Made by a program: the position numbers and the translations under genes. From assembly GCF_000002235.5 (NCBI RefSeq), contig NW_022145611.1:8376242-8440241 (forward strand): 64,000 bases of DNA, in the 5' to 3' direction. The stretch comes from Strongylocentrotus purpuratus (lineage: Eukaryota > Echinodermata > Echinoidea > Camarodonta > Strongylocentrotidae). Shown in pieces: positions 11,946 to 23,815 of this stretch (within the stretch, counting starts at the first letter, position 1; each line of letters begins with the position of its first letter). The notes under the pieces are model-generated. The model saw only the letters and a program-made list of their open reading frames with translations, did not search any database and was not told the origin of the DNA.

Positions 11946-12283
11946 ATCTTACCCTTGGAACTCAACTTGACCCAAGGGGTGCAACGTACTCCTTTTAGCT
12001 TACCCCCTCTTGGCTCTTATAATGAGGCCATGAGATAAGGAGCGGTCCCTCTCCACTCCCCGACATCGTCGATTACCGCTGCCGAGGTCAATTACGATGT
12101 CAACGAGACACTCACAAAGAACAGGATGTGTCATGGGATATTGGTTTGAATGTGGGTGATTTTGAAAGACATCGGTAGAATGGTTTTAATGTTCTCCGAT
12201 GGTGTTCTAAGTTTGTTTTATGTTTGTGTTCAATAATTCTTACGTTCGATAGAATCGGAAAATAAAATGTTTAAGGCTTACAA

Positions 12284-12455
12284 TCAAACCTGTCTTAGTG
12301 GCCACTTCTTTATAAAAGTCACCTGTATATAGTGGATATGCTCTTTGTCTCCCTGCAAGAAAGATGTGCGTGTTTCAAAACCTCTCTAGAAAGGCCACTT
12401 GTCTACAGTGGCCACTTTCTCGGTTTACTTGAGCAGCCTTCATAGACAGGTTTGA
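12284..12455. mobile_element. 172-bp hairpin-like MITE
   Basis: The ends TCAAACCTGTCT and AGACAGGTTTGA are perfect inverted repeats, and a second inner pair GTGGCCAC occurs near both ends (about 12,299 and 12,409). The single strand would fold into a long imperfect hairpin. No clear target duplication was found. No coding frame. Confidence 0.75.
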
Positions 12456-13171
12456 CACTGAGTATTATCAATATAAAAACCAAAAAGAGAAGGGAAAAAA
12501 AGGGAACGGGGGCTCATTCGTCTGAGTCAGGAAATAGCGTCTCATTTTGTGAACACGTGATAATTTGTCAGAACAAACTGACAAAATGAATGATGTAAGG
12601 ATGAAATTCCCGCTTTATCTTACATTGAAATGTAGAACCAATATTATCAAAAATAGCACCGACTTTAATTATGTTTTTGTCTTTACCTCCCACTCCATTC
12701 ACTTCTGTTAATTGATAATCAATTAACCACTTCCAAGCCACGCATTGTTTATTTCTTGCTTGTTTGTTATTACTTGTTTTCGAGTTCCAGTTATTTGGAA
12801 GGATGTCGGTCACGGTCGAAAAGTACTTGAACTCCTTTTGACACGCTTGTCATTTTTAATGAGAATGGAATGCATATTCTCACGTTTTCGCAGATTTCAC
12901 CTTTGATCTTTCTTTTAAATTATTTTTTTGACAGCTTCTGAGTTCCGCTTTATTTTAAGGTTCGTTATGTAAAATGTAGCTTTGAATATTTGATATTGTC
13001 TTTTTCCGATATGTGCAGATAACACCATGCATATTCTTTTTTCCTTCCTTTTGGTCTATTCTTTGTTTAACTTTATGATGGATAGCTTTAGAAAAAGAAA
13101 ATTATACTATATATATAATTTGTCCACACTTTCGTGTTTTTCATCTCTTTAATGGCTACTTCCCCCTTTTT
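12456..13171. other. Noncoding
   Basis: No domain in either strand. A minus-strand frame of 81 codons at 12,568-12,813 is unsupported. Confidence 0.65.
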
Positions 13172-13174
13172 TTT

Positions 13175-13257
<83 letters not shown>

Positions 13258-13471
13258 TTCTCTTTTCCTCTCCGTGCTTGTATTACTTTTCATTCTTTCT
13301 CCTCCCCTCTCTCTCTCTCAGTCTCAGTTTCTCCCTCACTACCCATCCCTTCTCTCTTTCTCTATCCCTGTCTATGTCTCTCTGTCCCATTACTGTATAC
13401 GCTCGTTCCCCCTCTCTCTCTAGTGCTCTCTCCCACCACTCTCTCTTTCTCTTTCTCTATTTCTCTCACTC

Positions 13472-13517
<46 letters not shown>

Positions 13518-13525
13518 CGCCAGTC
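13172..13525. repeat. (CT)n / (CA)n microsatellite block
   Basis: (CT) from 13,172, (CA) at 13,195-13,211, (CT) to about 13,253, interrupted CT-rich sequence, then (CT) again at 13,470-13,510. The 151-codon open frame across it is Ser/Leu low complexity with no protein support. Confidence 0.9.
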
Positions 13526-14121
13526 AATCGAACCAAACGTCTCTGATTCTCTTTCTCTCACGTTTTCCCATGGCTCAACCTACTTTTAGACAGTACGAGC
13601 CACCGTCAGGACATTATGTATTTCCTCGATAGCTTCCTACAGCCTATAAATCCTTGTCTGTTGCCTTTATTAATCTTCACGATGCACCAACCGCGTAAAA
13701 GGCACCCACAAACCTTCCGTTTTAAAGTTTTGTGACCTCTTATTTTTACCAGAAGTAGCTGGTTTTATCAAGACATGAGTTGTCATATTGAGAAATAATA
13801 ATTTGATTACAGAATTCCAATCATAAATTCATATCCTTTCTCATTCTTAGTCGTTGTTTTTTGTTTTGATTTTTTAATTCAAAAGGTTTGCGAAATTTTG
13901 TATCTTCGATCTTTTAATATTGAATGATCCTTAACGTTTAATTTGTTCAAGAGTTATGTCTCTTTTCCTCGTCATTTTAATAATCATTGTAACTATGACC
14001 GTTTTCACCTAGCTCGTCATCAGAAGTTCTCTTAAATATTAATAATGTAACATGCCCATGAAGATGAAAATATTACCTTACCGTGAACGAGGACCCCTAT
14101 AGTCAACCAACCTCTTTTTCT
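13526..14121. other. Noncoding
   Basis: AT-rich, no recognisable gene or repeat between the (CT)n block and MITE copy 2. Confidence 0.65.
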
Positions 14122-14125
14122 TTAG

Positions 14126-14504
14126 AGATAAAGACCAGTTATGGTCATGCGATTGCATTGTAAAAGAAAAGTTGTGGAATCGATCAGAAAAGGTTGATCA
14201 TCTAGCATAACAGTGTGTACTGCAAGGTTCTGAAATCATCAAAATGATAAGAAATTTGGCCCAGTCTTCGTAAAGTTACAAGCACTGTACACAGAAAGAT
14301 GTATATGGCACTACGCACACGTGTGTGACAAGTGCGTTTATCTCTCACAGTCCAATAGATGTGAAATAATTTACCAAGGCAGTTTCCCGGCAAAATTTGT
14401 ATCATCATGTATTAGTCAAAACATATTCTTTCACATGATTGGTAATAAAGAGCTTCCATTTCATTTTTTTGAAATTGGGGCGTTTCCAATACTGGTCTTT
14501 ACCT
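14126..14504 (-). mobile_element. 379-bp MITE, same family (copy 2, inverted)
   Basis: It matches copy 1 over its whole length in opposite orientation, starting AGATAAAGACCAGTTATGG and ending ACTGGTCTTTACCT. TTAA follows at 14,505-14,508, and the left side reads TTAG (14,122-14,125), one change from TTAA. It contains ACATATTCTTTCACATGATT and TTTTGATGATTTC, counterparts of which are in copy 1. No transposase. Confidence 0.88.
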
Positions 14505-14690
14505 TTAAACTCTCTTTGTCATATTTCCCTTTAGAAAAAACTCTATTTTACAATTTTCTTCACTTGGATTTTCCTGCATTGCCTTTTAACTCACTGTTTT
14601 GTTAGCTTTCCTCTCGTCGGTTCAGGAGATGTCATTTATTTGTTCCTGCATTAAGACGTTTCTTCAAAAATATGCAATTAAGCAGTCAGG

Positions 14691-15030
14691 TAGTTTTAGT
14701 TTCGATACTCTGTCCCCACTTTGGTTTTAAAGGAATAGGTGAAGGAGCGAAATTTGTGATAAATCAAACAAAACTCAAGAACCAGATTCTCTAAAAATAT
14801 ATTCCATTAAGTTCGGAAGTAAGCTCTATTCGAAATATTTGATACAGCTTTTCGAAGTCTCGCTCTTAAGATGTCCTGTAGTTATAGCCTTGATACTCCA
14901 ATTCCATCTTTAGTTTTAAAGGAATTGTTGAAGGGGCGAAAATTGTGTCAAGTCAAACAAAAATCAAGAACCAGATTCTCTAAGCGAATTCTTTTATACA
15001 GCTTTTCCGTTGTGTCGCTTCGGATGGAGT
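14691..15030. repeat. Two-copy tandem duplication, about 190-bp unit
   Basis: TTTTAAAGGAATAGGTGAAG and AATCAAACAAAACTCAAGAAC in unit 1 (14,691-14,878) recur as TTTTAAAGGAATTGTTGAAG and AGTCAAACAAAAATCAAGAA in unit 2 (from 14,879). Both units include CCAGATTCTCTAA and a phrase TACAGCTTTTC. Noncoding. Confidence 0.8.
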
Positions 15031-16354
15031 TTCTTTAACCTTTCGTATTGTGCCGCTAACCGAATTTGCAAAGATTTCCCCAAAGTGCAAAGTGCGGGCA
15101 CTTTCGGAAAAACGAAGACACTTCGCAGTTTATTTAGGATCTCGTTTTGAAGATGATTGTTTGCTTTCTAGAAACCCAAACCTCTCATCTCTTGCTGACG
15201 ACCAAACTCGTATTTCTTTTTCTTTGAGCCAATCTGGTTCAAGAGGATAGCGTTATTCAACTTGAAAAAATGGAGAGCTTGGACAACGTCACGTATTGGG
15301 TGTTCTTTGAGCCTGGTGCGCACGAAGCGTTATTTCAATTACGTCAATACCTTTGCTTTAACCGAGACTAAGAGGAGAGTAATGCATGCGCCAGTCTTTT
15401 AACACAATGTTCGTACTGCAATAACCTTTCGTACGTTGTCACTCAAAGACGTCGCCAGTCGTTGACGCAGTCGTTGGTGCAGCCGTGCGTCAGGAAAATG
15501 ACGCCTCGGGTGCATCTCGGAACACGTCACCGCTAGATGTTCTTTGATATATATCCACCACAAATAAAACTTTACGACAGGAAAATAATAATTGCTGAAC
15601 GGACACGGGTTCACATACCAAGGTTTCAACTGAGTGAATTGATAGTGGTACAATACATGAACTGTGCTTATTACCAATAAAATTGAAAATGATGTTGTTC
15701 CGAAAGAACTTGTCCATTTGTACTCGGTTTAATACCACAAAAAAACCTATCATTTGTTAAGATCATTTTATACATATTTTATTGATCACATTTATCACGC
15801 AATTTAATGTTGTTGTGGTGTCCAGTCCTTTCTCTTTTTCTCTCCCTTTAAGTAATATATTGATATATAACGGTTCTTGAGATGTGTTTGGAACCCTTTT
15901 TAAAATCAACTTCTTTTGAAAGGCCACCTACAATGCAAATGGATTTTTTATATTTTAAATATTATTTAAAATAGCTTATTAAGCTATTTATTGAGACAAT
16001 CAGTCCATTTATAAATCAATGGAAAGTGATATACACAAATCAATGACAAACTTTTAGATCAAACGTCATTTCTTCGTACTAGTCCTTGACTGTAAAATTT
16101 GTGATCGATATGAAGCCCGAAGCTCCAGTGCTTGCGGTCAAAAGAATTAGAATTCATTACGCATTGATGTTGAATATATTTACGTCAACAGCAAAGATTG
16201 GGGATGTCAGCTCCGGGAAATGTCACGTTCGACCCATTCTCAATGAAAATGACAAAAGCAAATTATCGTCACGGACCGCCAATATGGCAATGTTTTTATT
16301 TTTATTATCATAATTATCATGATTAGAAGTATAATTATCAATAGTAGTATCAGT
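15031..16354. other. Noncoding
   Basis: A slightly GC-richer part at 15,255-15,540 includes CGTCACGTATTGGG and repeats of GTCGTTG near 15,455. No domain in the short frames. Confidence 0.6.
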
Positions 16355-16493
16355 ATTAGTAGTAGGAGTAGTAGTATTAGTAGTAGTAGTAGTAGTAGTA
16401 GTATAGTAGTAGTAGTAGTATGAGTAGTAGTAGTAGGAGTAGAAGTATTATAGTATATGAAGTAGTAGTAGTAGGAGGAGAAGTAGTAGCAGC

Positions 16494-16536
<43 letters not shown>

Positions 16537-16590
16537 TAGTAGTAGTAGTAGTATAGGGGTAGGAGGAGGAGGAGGAGGAGTAATAGGATT
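16355..16590. repeat. (TAG)n microsatellite
   Basis: Nearly continuous TAG/AGG trinucleotide repeats. The minus-strand frames of Tyr, Leu and Thr runs come from the repeat alone. Confidence 0.92.
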
Positions 16591-16994
16591 ATTATCAATA
16601 TTGTTATTTTTTGTAATTATTATCATTCACATAATTACTATTCAATGTCACTGACTTCTTGTATAATAACATTTGATCTTGGAACAAATACATGTATATT
16701 TCAATATAAAGACATAGGTTAATGAGATGGAAAAGTAAGCGCTTGGGAAAAATGTATTTATTAGACAGAGCTGGGAGAGAGAAGTATAGAGAGGGAAAAG
16801 GGGGAGGGGAAGAAAGTATGTGGTTGCAAGATGCAAGAAGTGTCTACAACAAAAAACACTGGTATTCAGAATGAAAGGATTAATAAATGCTATAAATATA
16901 GACTTAGTCGACTGTTCCATTTTGGTGTCATTTGCACGTCCAATTAACCTTCCCCACTGATTTTTAAAACACTTTGAGAAAAAATATATCGCTT

Positions 16995-18330
16995 GGTGTT
17001 TTGTGTGCATGACATTTACGTCAAAAGCGAATGTAGGCGAGTCAAACAAAATGCATGGTATGCGTCAAATGTGAAACCAGGTCTAACTAATTATTAGTGC
17101 AAACCATCTAAAACTATTTCAAAAGGTGTGATACCATTTTCCTATAAGTATGCTTTGCCTAAAAGAGAGTTATGACAGCTGACTGTTTGTAATATTATAC
17201 GTGTGTCTTTCACAATATTATGTAGAGCAATGCTTTCAAAGGGAAATTTCATGTGTTCAATTATAAATGCTTACATCTAAAACTGTTTCAAAGGATATAA
17301 AACCACAAGAACTATATTTTGACAGTATTTTAATTACCTACGTAGGCGAAAATATGTCAAACACAATGTAAAGCAATTCAACCAACGAGAAATTGGGTCT
17401 ACTAGATTGTTAATGTCTACAAAAGGTGTAAGACCATTTCCCCATGTATTTTCTGTCTTAAAGATGGTTTTGAAATGCTGATTGCTTGTAATTAAAGCCC
17501 CCTATAGTTTGAAATAATTTTGGCAATATGACATTGACTTAAATATCGTACGTAGGCGAGTGTAAGTAAAACACAATGTTAAGCAAATGCATATACCGGT
17601 AAAAAGGGAAATTGGGTCTGCTCAATTATTGTGCAAACCTTCTAAAACAGTTACTATTTCAAAGACCATTTCCCTAGGTATGCTTTGCTTAAAAGAGGGT
17701 TATGAAAGCTAAATGCTTGCTATAAAGGTTCCCATATTTTGACAAAGTTGTGACAATATGACATTTACTTAAACACCGTTCGTAGGCGAGAGTGTGTCAA
17801 GCAAAATGTATACGTGTATAGTAAAGCTTACAAAGGGAAATTAGGTCTGCAAAATTATTGGGGTAAGCCGTCTTAAGCAACTCTTAAGCATTCAGAAAAT
17901 CATGCGTGGAGAAGCACAGAAAGTGCTATGATAGCTCTCTATACAAATTACCACTTTCGATATTTTGGCAGGATTTTGACATTTTGACATTTAAATGGGA
18001 AGCATGCGACATGCGAGTTCAATATGTCAGTAAAGTGTGTGAAAGAGGGTGGGGTTCATGCGCTCAATAATTATTAGATAAACCATCTTAACCAAACTTG
18101 AACTTTTACAAGAACTTGCATGCATGTACAAGATCGTTTCCTTGAAAAACTATAAGTAAAAATAGAAGCGGGATGGGAAAGCTGACTGCATCATTCAGAC
18201 CTCTTAAAATGTTTTTACCGTACTTATGACTATGGTAAGTATTTTCCTGCGTACGTAGAATATCTCACAAGAAGTCAAAAAATAATTGTTGAGCAATGCG
18301 TTATATGAAAATACTTATTGCTAACTTATT
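16995..18330. repeat. Diverged tandem array, units about 210-310 bp
   Basis: The anchor GTAGGCGA recurs at 17,033, 17,342, 17,552 and 17,782, with weaker forms near 18,010 and 18,250. Other words repeat in the same order in each unit: GTCAAACAAAATG, AAGGGAAATTGGGTCTG, AATTATTGTGCAAACC, ACCATTTCCC, TATGCTTTGCTTAAAAGAG, AATATGACATT. The outer units are the most diverged. No open frame is conserved between units, so it is a satellite-like array and not a repeated protein domain. Confidence 0.8.
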
Positions 18331-18418
18331 AATGTAAACGAATCCAGAGCCTTCTAGAAAGAAAAAGGCATATAAGCATAGGGCATGAACATTGTCTTGT
18401 TTTGCAAATAAAGGTTAA

Positions 18419-18950
18419 AGGTACTATGTCCCTTTTGCAGCCAACCTCAAATTCTGTAGAACTGTGCAGGAATTATGAATATGTCATGTATGTCCTATCT
18501 GTGAAATTTAAACGTTAGCAGTGTCCTCATATTCAAATTATGCAAGGAAACCCGTTTACTTGTTAGACTTCACTGTCAGACACTATTGAGTGACTGACTG
18601 GCTTTTTTTCTTCTTTGTCAATAACATACATGAAAAGAGTTGTAAAGGGTACATGATCATTTGTCTACATCAACAACCCACTTCTTGTGATGGCCAAGAT
18701 TAAACTGATTGAATCTTTGCGCAGCATAAAACGTATGACCATTCGGTACAATTGTCTGAAAATCAAGACTATTACTTTTGGGCTCTATAGCCCTAAAGTC
18801 GAATTGACAACTAATAGTCGTTATTTTCCCACTTGAAGACATTTTCAAACCCCACCTTTTTTAGGGAAGTTCTAAATTAGTATTATCTTTCAAATGCAGT
18901 TGGAATTTAACATTTTCATTTTTGGGGCCTGCAAATGGGTCATAGTACCT
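18419..18950. mobile_element. 532-bp MITE with 22-bp inverted ends and TTAA duplications
   Basis: The left end AGGTACTATGTCCCTTTTGC and the right end (reverse complement) AGGTACTATGACCCATTTGC match at all but two of 22 positions. Exact TTAA lies on both sides, at 18,415-18,418 and 18,951-18,954. It shares the first five terminal bases (AGGTA) and the TTAA site with the 366-bp family but not the interior. A 63-codon minus-strand frame inside (18,657-18,848) has no recognisable domain. Confidence 0.9.
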
Positions 18951-18973
18951 TTAAGAAAAACTCTAATCACACA

Positions 18974-19180
18974 TGTGCGGGGCGTCATTTGGCTGACGCA
19001 ACACTGCGTCGTTGACTTGCGGGGTATATAACACACAATGTGAGGATGACATCGAAAACGAAAGTTAATGTAAAGTAAACAGCGTAAAGAGTAGAGTGAA
19101 TTACTGGCGTACGGGCTGGTAGACTTTACAAGTTTGATTAGCGCAAGTAATAGCGCAATCGAATTGACGCCCCGTGTGCA
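18974..19180. repeat. Inverted repeat with CGGGGCGTCA arms
   Basis: TGTGCGGGGCGTCATTT (18,974-18,990) is mirrored by AATTGACGCCCCGTGTGCA (19,162-19,180), about 170 bp apart. It directly follows the 532-bp TTAA element. It may be another short element; no target duplication was recognised. Confidence 0.55.
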
Positions 19181-19588
19181 ATTTTGACGTATAGAAATTG
19201 TATGACATATTCCGTTTACCTCCCTTATCTTGCTGTTTGTTTTTAATGAGAACACAACGTCAAAACACAGGGATTTTGTTGGGCTTCCCGCGATGACAAA
19301 ATGATGACACGTGGTTCCGTGAAAAACACCTCTCCTTTCCTTTCTTCGGGGTTCGGGGTTTAACGACAAAAAGGCAAACAAAGTCAAAACAGTTTTGACG
19401 GAAAATTAGAGGTCATAATTCAATTAGTCAAAATAGGGAAAACGCCACCTTGAATAACCCGGCGCACCCTCCCATCGGCGTGGGCAAGTCTTAGGGCAAA
19501 TGGGGGTGTGAAGACGACTGACTGTCGCAAAACACTACAAAAGCAAAAGCAAGGTTCTATAAATATTGTGGTTTCGGGTTGTACGGAT

Positions 19589-19842
19589 GCATTGAGGAAA
19601 CATTATGATTAATGGTTTTACTACAAGACTTTGACGCGGAACAAAATGACAACAAATGACAACTTCGTACACCTACTGGCTAATAACGACACTACAGAGA
19701 TAGCCCACTGGCGTGTATTGAGGAGACAATAAAGTTATACTAAAATACGGTTTTACTACTAGACATTGACAAGGAACAAAATGACAACAACAAATTTAAT
19801 GACAACTTAGTACGCCTACTGCTACAGAGATAGCCCACTGGC
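19589..19842. repeat. Two-copy tandem duplication, about 126-bp unit
   Basis: Unit 1 (19,589-19,712) and unit 2 (19,714-19,842) share ATTGAGGA, GGTTTTACTAC, GGAACAAAATGACAACAA, CCTACTG and CTACAGAGATAGCCCACTGG in order. Small length differences lie between the shared blocks. Confidence 0.85.
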
Positions 19843-20916
19843 ATCTTTGTCTTTTCGGGATCCATTCTTTTTAATCATGCTAATGGTAGGGAGGGGGCGT
19901 TATAGTCTCGCAGCATTAATTTTACGAAGTTCGATTTTTCTTCCCTCTACGTACGTTTTAGTGTAGAATAAGGGGAGTGACTGGATTGGAATGTTATAGG
20001 ACTTTTATATATGACCCATTTGAATTTGTTAATAGGCCTATATAATTGTATATATTTTCATTAAAACAAATTATTCAAAAAATTTACTAGTATAAATTAT
20101 TAATTTTCATCTTTGCTCCTTATAACTGTGTATATGCTTTGCGTTCGCTTCCAATCACCACCCTCTTTCATCTTTCTTTCTCTCTCTCTCTCTCCCTCCC
20201 CCCTCTATCTCTCTCTCTCTCCCTCTCCCTCTCTTCCACCTCTTTTCTCTCCATCTGTCTACCCTCCTTCAGTCTCCACTACGCCCCTAAGCAAGCCATA
20301 TTGTGTGCAACTTTTATCTATCACTTCTCAACTAAGTTTTCTTCACTGCCAATCCCTCATTCCCATTGAACAATCTAGATGTACTTATATCTAAAATGCA
20401 ATTGCGATGACAAAATGGAAGACCGAGTATAGCGGTGAATGCATATAATCCTAACATGATGGAAACTCCAAACCCAAAGACATGGTGTGTGGGGGATCCC
20501 GACTTCAGCCTCGTGCATGTACGGAACAAACGAATCGGCGGTCGTGACCCCGGGGTGGGTCGTCGGGGGACGGAATAATGGCTTTTGTTTGATTTTATGA
20601 CTCATCGATTTACCTTCATCAAATACAAACTATAAAGTCCACATCGAGTGTGCGGTAGCAGAAATAGAGATAGACTTACAAATGTAAAGCGAAAGAAGGA
20701 GAATTAGTTATGTAGTCATGAATTGGTGCCATTAATGAGTGCTTGAAACCGGAGATAATGACTGGTGATGACTAAAAGAAGAACACATGTTATGCAAAAT
20801 AGGCCTAGGACATTCTACCTATATAGTTGATAGAGAGAAGAAAGGGTAACAATGCGACGGTAGCCACCTTTTCAGTTGTGTTTTAATTATCAGTATGTCT
20901 ACTTCCTAGCTAGGGA

Positions 20917-20919
<3 letters not shown>

Positions 20920-21000
<81 letters not shown>

Positions 21001-21020
21001 AGAGAGAGAGAGAGAGAAGA
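20920..21020. repeat. (GA)n with poly-G
   Basis: (GA) from 20,923 to 20,990, 11 G at 20,990-21,000, then (GA) again. Similar (GA) tracts stand at 36,176-36,245 and 36,897-36,944, and a (CT) tract at 20,175-20,245. Confidence 0.9.
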
Positions 21021-21529
21021 GGGGGTAAGGCGGAATCGAATGAAAACAGAATGACATTCTTCAAAAGTTAAAACTATGACGAACTTTTGTTTAATATTCA
21101 GATGCATACCGTATCAGCATTATTTTTGTTATTATTCCCTGACTTTCTCGAAAGCCGTTCAGCATACCATTCACCCACCCTCAACAAAGCTTGTCTAAAG
21201 CTCTGGGACCCCATTGCTGTCATCGCTGCCAAATTTGACGATAGAATATCGACGAGTTTGGAGTCAATGGCCGCTCCTGAAACTTAGGTGGTTACTCCCG
21301 AAACACACGATAAGCCTTCCCTAAAGCTCGCTGATATTTTGTAATAAAAAAAAAATGAGGCGACATAATACCAGTGATGTATTCGGAACCAACAACAAAT
21401 TGAAATTGCGCTTCAGAAGGGGCAGGATTTACTTCTAAGGGAACATGAAGAAATGAAAACCTAACCTATCACGTAAACATGAAAGAATGAAAATAATAAT
21501 ACCGCCTACGACTACTTTCTTTTTCTTTG

Positions 21530-22335
21530 ACATCATTGCTGCGATCGTCCGTCCGTCCGTTCGCTCGAACGCCGACGCACGCGTCTGCTACAAAATATCG
21601 TCTGCAACGCATTGCAATTACACACTCAACGCTGAAATCGCGCGAAGCTTTTAGCTCACAAATTTCTTCGCCTTCCATAAATCACTCCTGATCATTTTTC
21701 TTCGAGCAGACATCAGTCATCGCTTCGTTCCATGCCGAAGCAAGCCAGCCAGGAATCAAGCTGAATGGATTGAGTGGAATTAGTCACACCTTGGTAAGCT
21801 TGGGATTTAACCAACTGACCGCGGTCAGATTTTGTCCAATATTTCGACACCTGCGACTGGATTTTTTTAGAGGACCAATTTTCTTTTCTCAGAGCACGCC
21901 ACGAAACTCGACCAGAAATATCATCCATCAATTCATTCGAGTGGATCGTATAGAAATATATTAATCCCATTACAAAAAGTACACACATTTTGTTTGCAGC
22001 CGAATTTCCATTGGCAAATATGCAATTCCAAGACCGTGTGGAACTAAACTGAAAACAATATTGTCAAAGGAAATAGTTTTGTATGACAGTTTCACGCTTC
22101 ACTTCTTCAGCTTAGGCCAGTTTAAGGTTAGCTTGGATATCGACGGGTTGCTGTCGCGATTGGACGCCAGTACCTCGGGCGGAAGGTGGCAGAAACAAAG
22201 CGGTGTTCTCCGCAGACGTGGAGTTTGTGCTTGTGGTTCCTATTTACATTTAAACGGAAATATCACAGTGACCAGTTTGGAAATCTTACAAGTTGCTGAA
22301 AACGAGGAATATTTCCGGTACGTATTAATTTATTA
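21530..22335. other. CpG-richer stretch, possible promoter or untranslated exon
   Basis: This 0.8-kb part has a higher GC content and more CG dinucleotides than its surroundings, including a CGTC/CGAACG-rich core at 21,541-21,600. A plus-strand frame at 22,061-22,360 runs through CCTCGGGCGGAAGGTGG and a potential donor GTACGT at 22,319. No protein domain is recognised in it. Its composition suggests unmethylated or formerly coding DNA (inference). Confidence 0.3.
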
Positions 22336-23744
22336 CCATGATACCAAATTTATTCTTTGACAAAGTCATCGGAATTATGACTGAACTTGCATTGTGTTAC
22401 AGGCATCATATTACTCCAGCAATTAACCCACAAATGGAATTCAGTGGACTTTGATTCTTGTATCATTTTCCAAATATTATTCTAACTGGGTTTTATGAAT
22501 GTGCAACTAGCATGTCGCGATATATATAGGCCTAGTAGTACAGAAATAGTTTGCAGAAAAGAGCAGCAAGGGTGTAGTATTTCATGGGTCATTTGCGTGG
22601 TAAGATCTGTATTATGTTGTTGAGCCAAAATAGTTGTAATCTTTTATACTTAGTTTGAATAAACTTTTATCTTTGATTTCACGATGTGATTATCATTCCA
22701 TCAGCAGAATTTTCTTTTATGAATTGTAATCTCAAAACAGTATGTGGGAAATAAATACTTTGATATGGAATCATAATTCATATGGTAATCTCGTTTGTCG
22801 GGTTCACTTTCAATTTGGTATGGAATATGGACCAAACGAGACTGAATGGCGTTTACAGTGTGGGCTTATTAGCTCAATGGCTCTGATCTCGCTATATTGC
22901 TTCAGCATTAGGTCGGATATGGTATGTCAAATAAAGCTGTATTAAATGAATCGCCGAGGCAGTGTTTGGTCATTAAATACCTCGAAAACTACCTTGTCCT
23001 GATTTCATATTCTAAATTTTATCGAGCCCGTCTTATCTTTACCTTCATAAGTCAACCTCACGCGGAACAAAATAATGTCATTATTCATCTCATCACTGCC
23101 TATTACGCCATCAAGTAATTTAGGTTTATGGGCAGACCCTTTAACCTTCTGCAGTTAACCGACTGTAATTCAAATGACCCCATTCAGTTACACACGCATC
23201 GATCAGCCTCTTTAATGAGCTCGACTCAATCACTCCGACTGCCAATATAGTTCGAGGTCTGTGTTGATGTCATGTCATTATCATAATCGAATCCTAGAGA
23301 TAGTTAGTTAAATATTAAAGCATCTCGCTATTCAACGTAGTCGTTAGTGTCATGTTATTTCTCGGAGGCAAAGTCATTATTGCAATCACAATGCATGTAA
23401 TTCACAAACTCTGTAATACCAGAAAGTTAATATTCCGTAACTTGAATACCTTGTATTTCAGGTTATTCAAAAGTCACTGTACACATAATGTTATAGTTAA
23501 TGTCTTTGTAAGCATTATTGACCTTCTTCATATTAGACGTATAGATGTTGATATTGCCGTCCTGATGCGATGTACCTCGAATAGCTATTGTCAGACAATC
23601 ATGAAGGATCAATCTATTTTTAAATTACATCCGCCTGATCTCTTTCATCAAAACGACTTCAATAATTATCTCTCATCGATCTATCTCGATCTCGCTGGCA
23701 TCACCACGAGAAAGAGACAGAGAGAAGTCCCAAGTATGATGTGC

Positions 23745-23815
23745 TTGCAGAGAGATCGCATGGAGCGGAATCCTGCAAACTCTGCATGCCGGGGTTCAAA
23801 TTCTCGTCAATTTCC
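23745..23815 (+). mobile_element. Possible tRNA-derived relic
   Basis: GGTTCAAATTC at 23,793-23,803 fits box B, and the 45 bases before it (from GATCGCATGGAGCGG) can be read as a decayed D- and anticodon arm. The sequence after it, TCGTCAATTTCCCGTAC, is not tRNA-like, so a SINE relic is the better reading. Confidence 0.35.

Noticed and set aside
13134-13589. 151-codon open frame on the plus strand
   Set aside because: It lies in a (CT)n/(CA)n block, and the translation is only Ser, Leu and Phe runs.
16240-16626. 128-codon open frame of Tyr/Leu/Thr runs on the minus strand
   Set aside because: It is the reading of a (TAG)n microsatellite.
18890-19387. 165-codon minus-strand frame, the longest in the window
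   Set aside because: It crosses the end of the 532-bp element and the GC-rich inverted repeat, has no domain, and shows no splice-linked partner.
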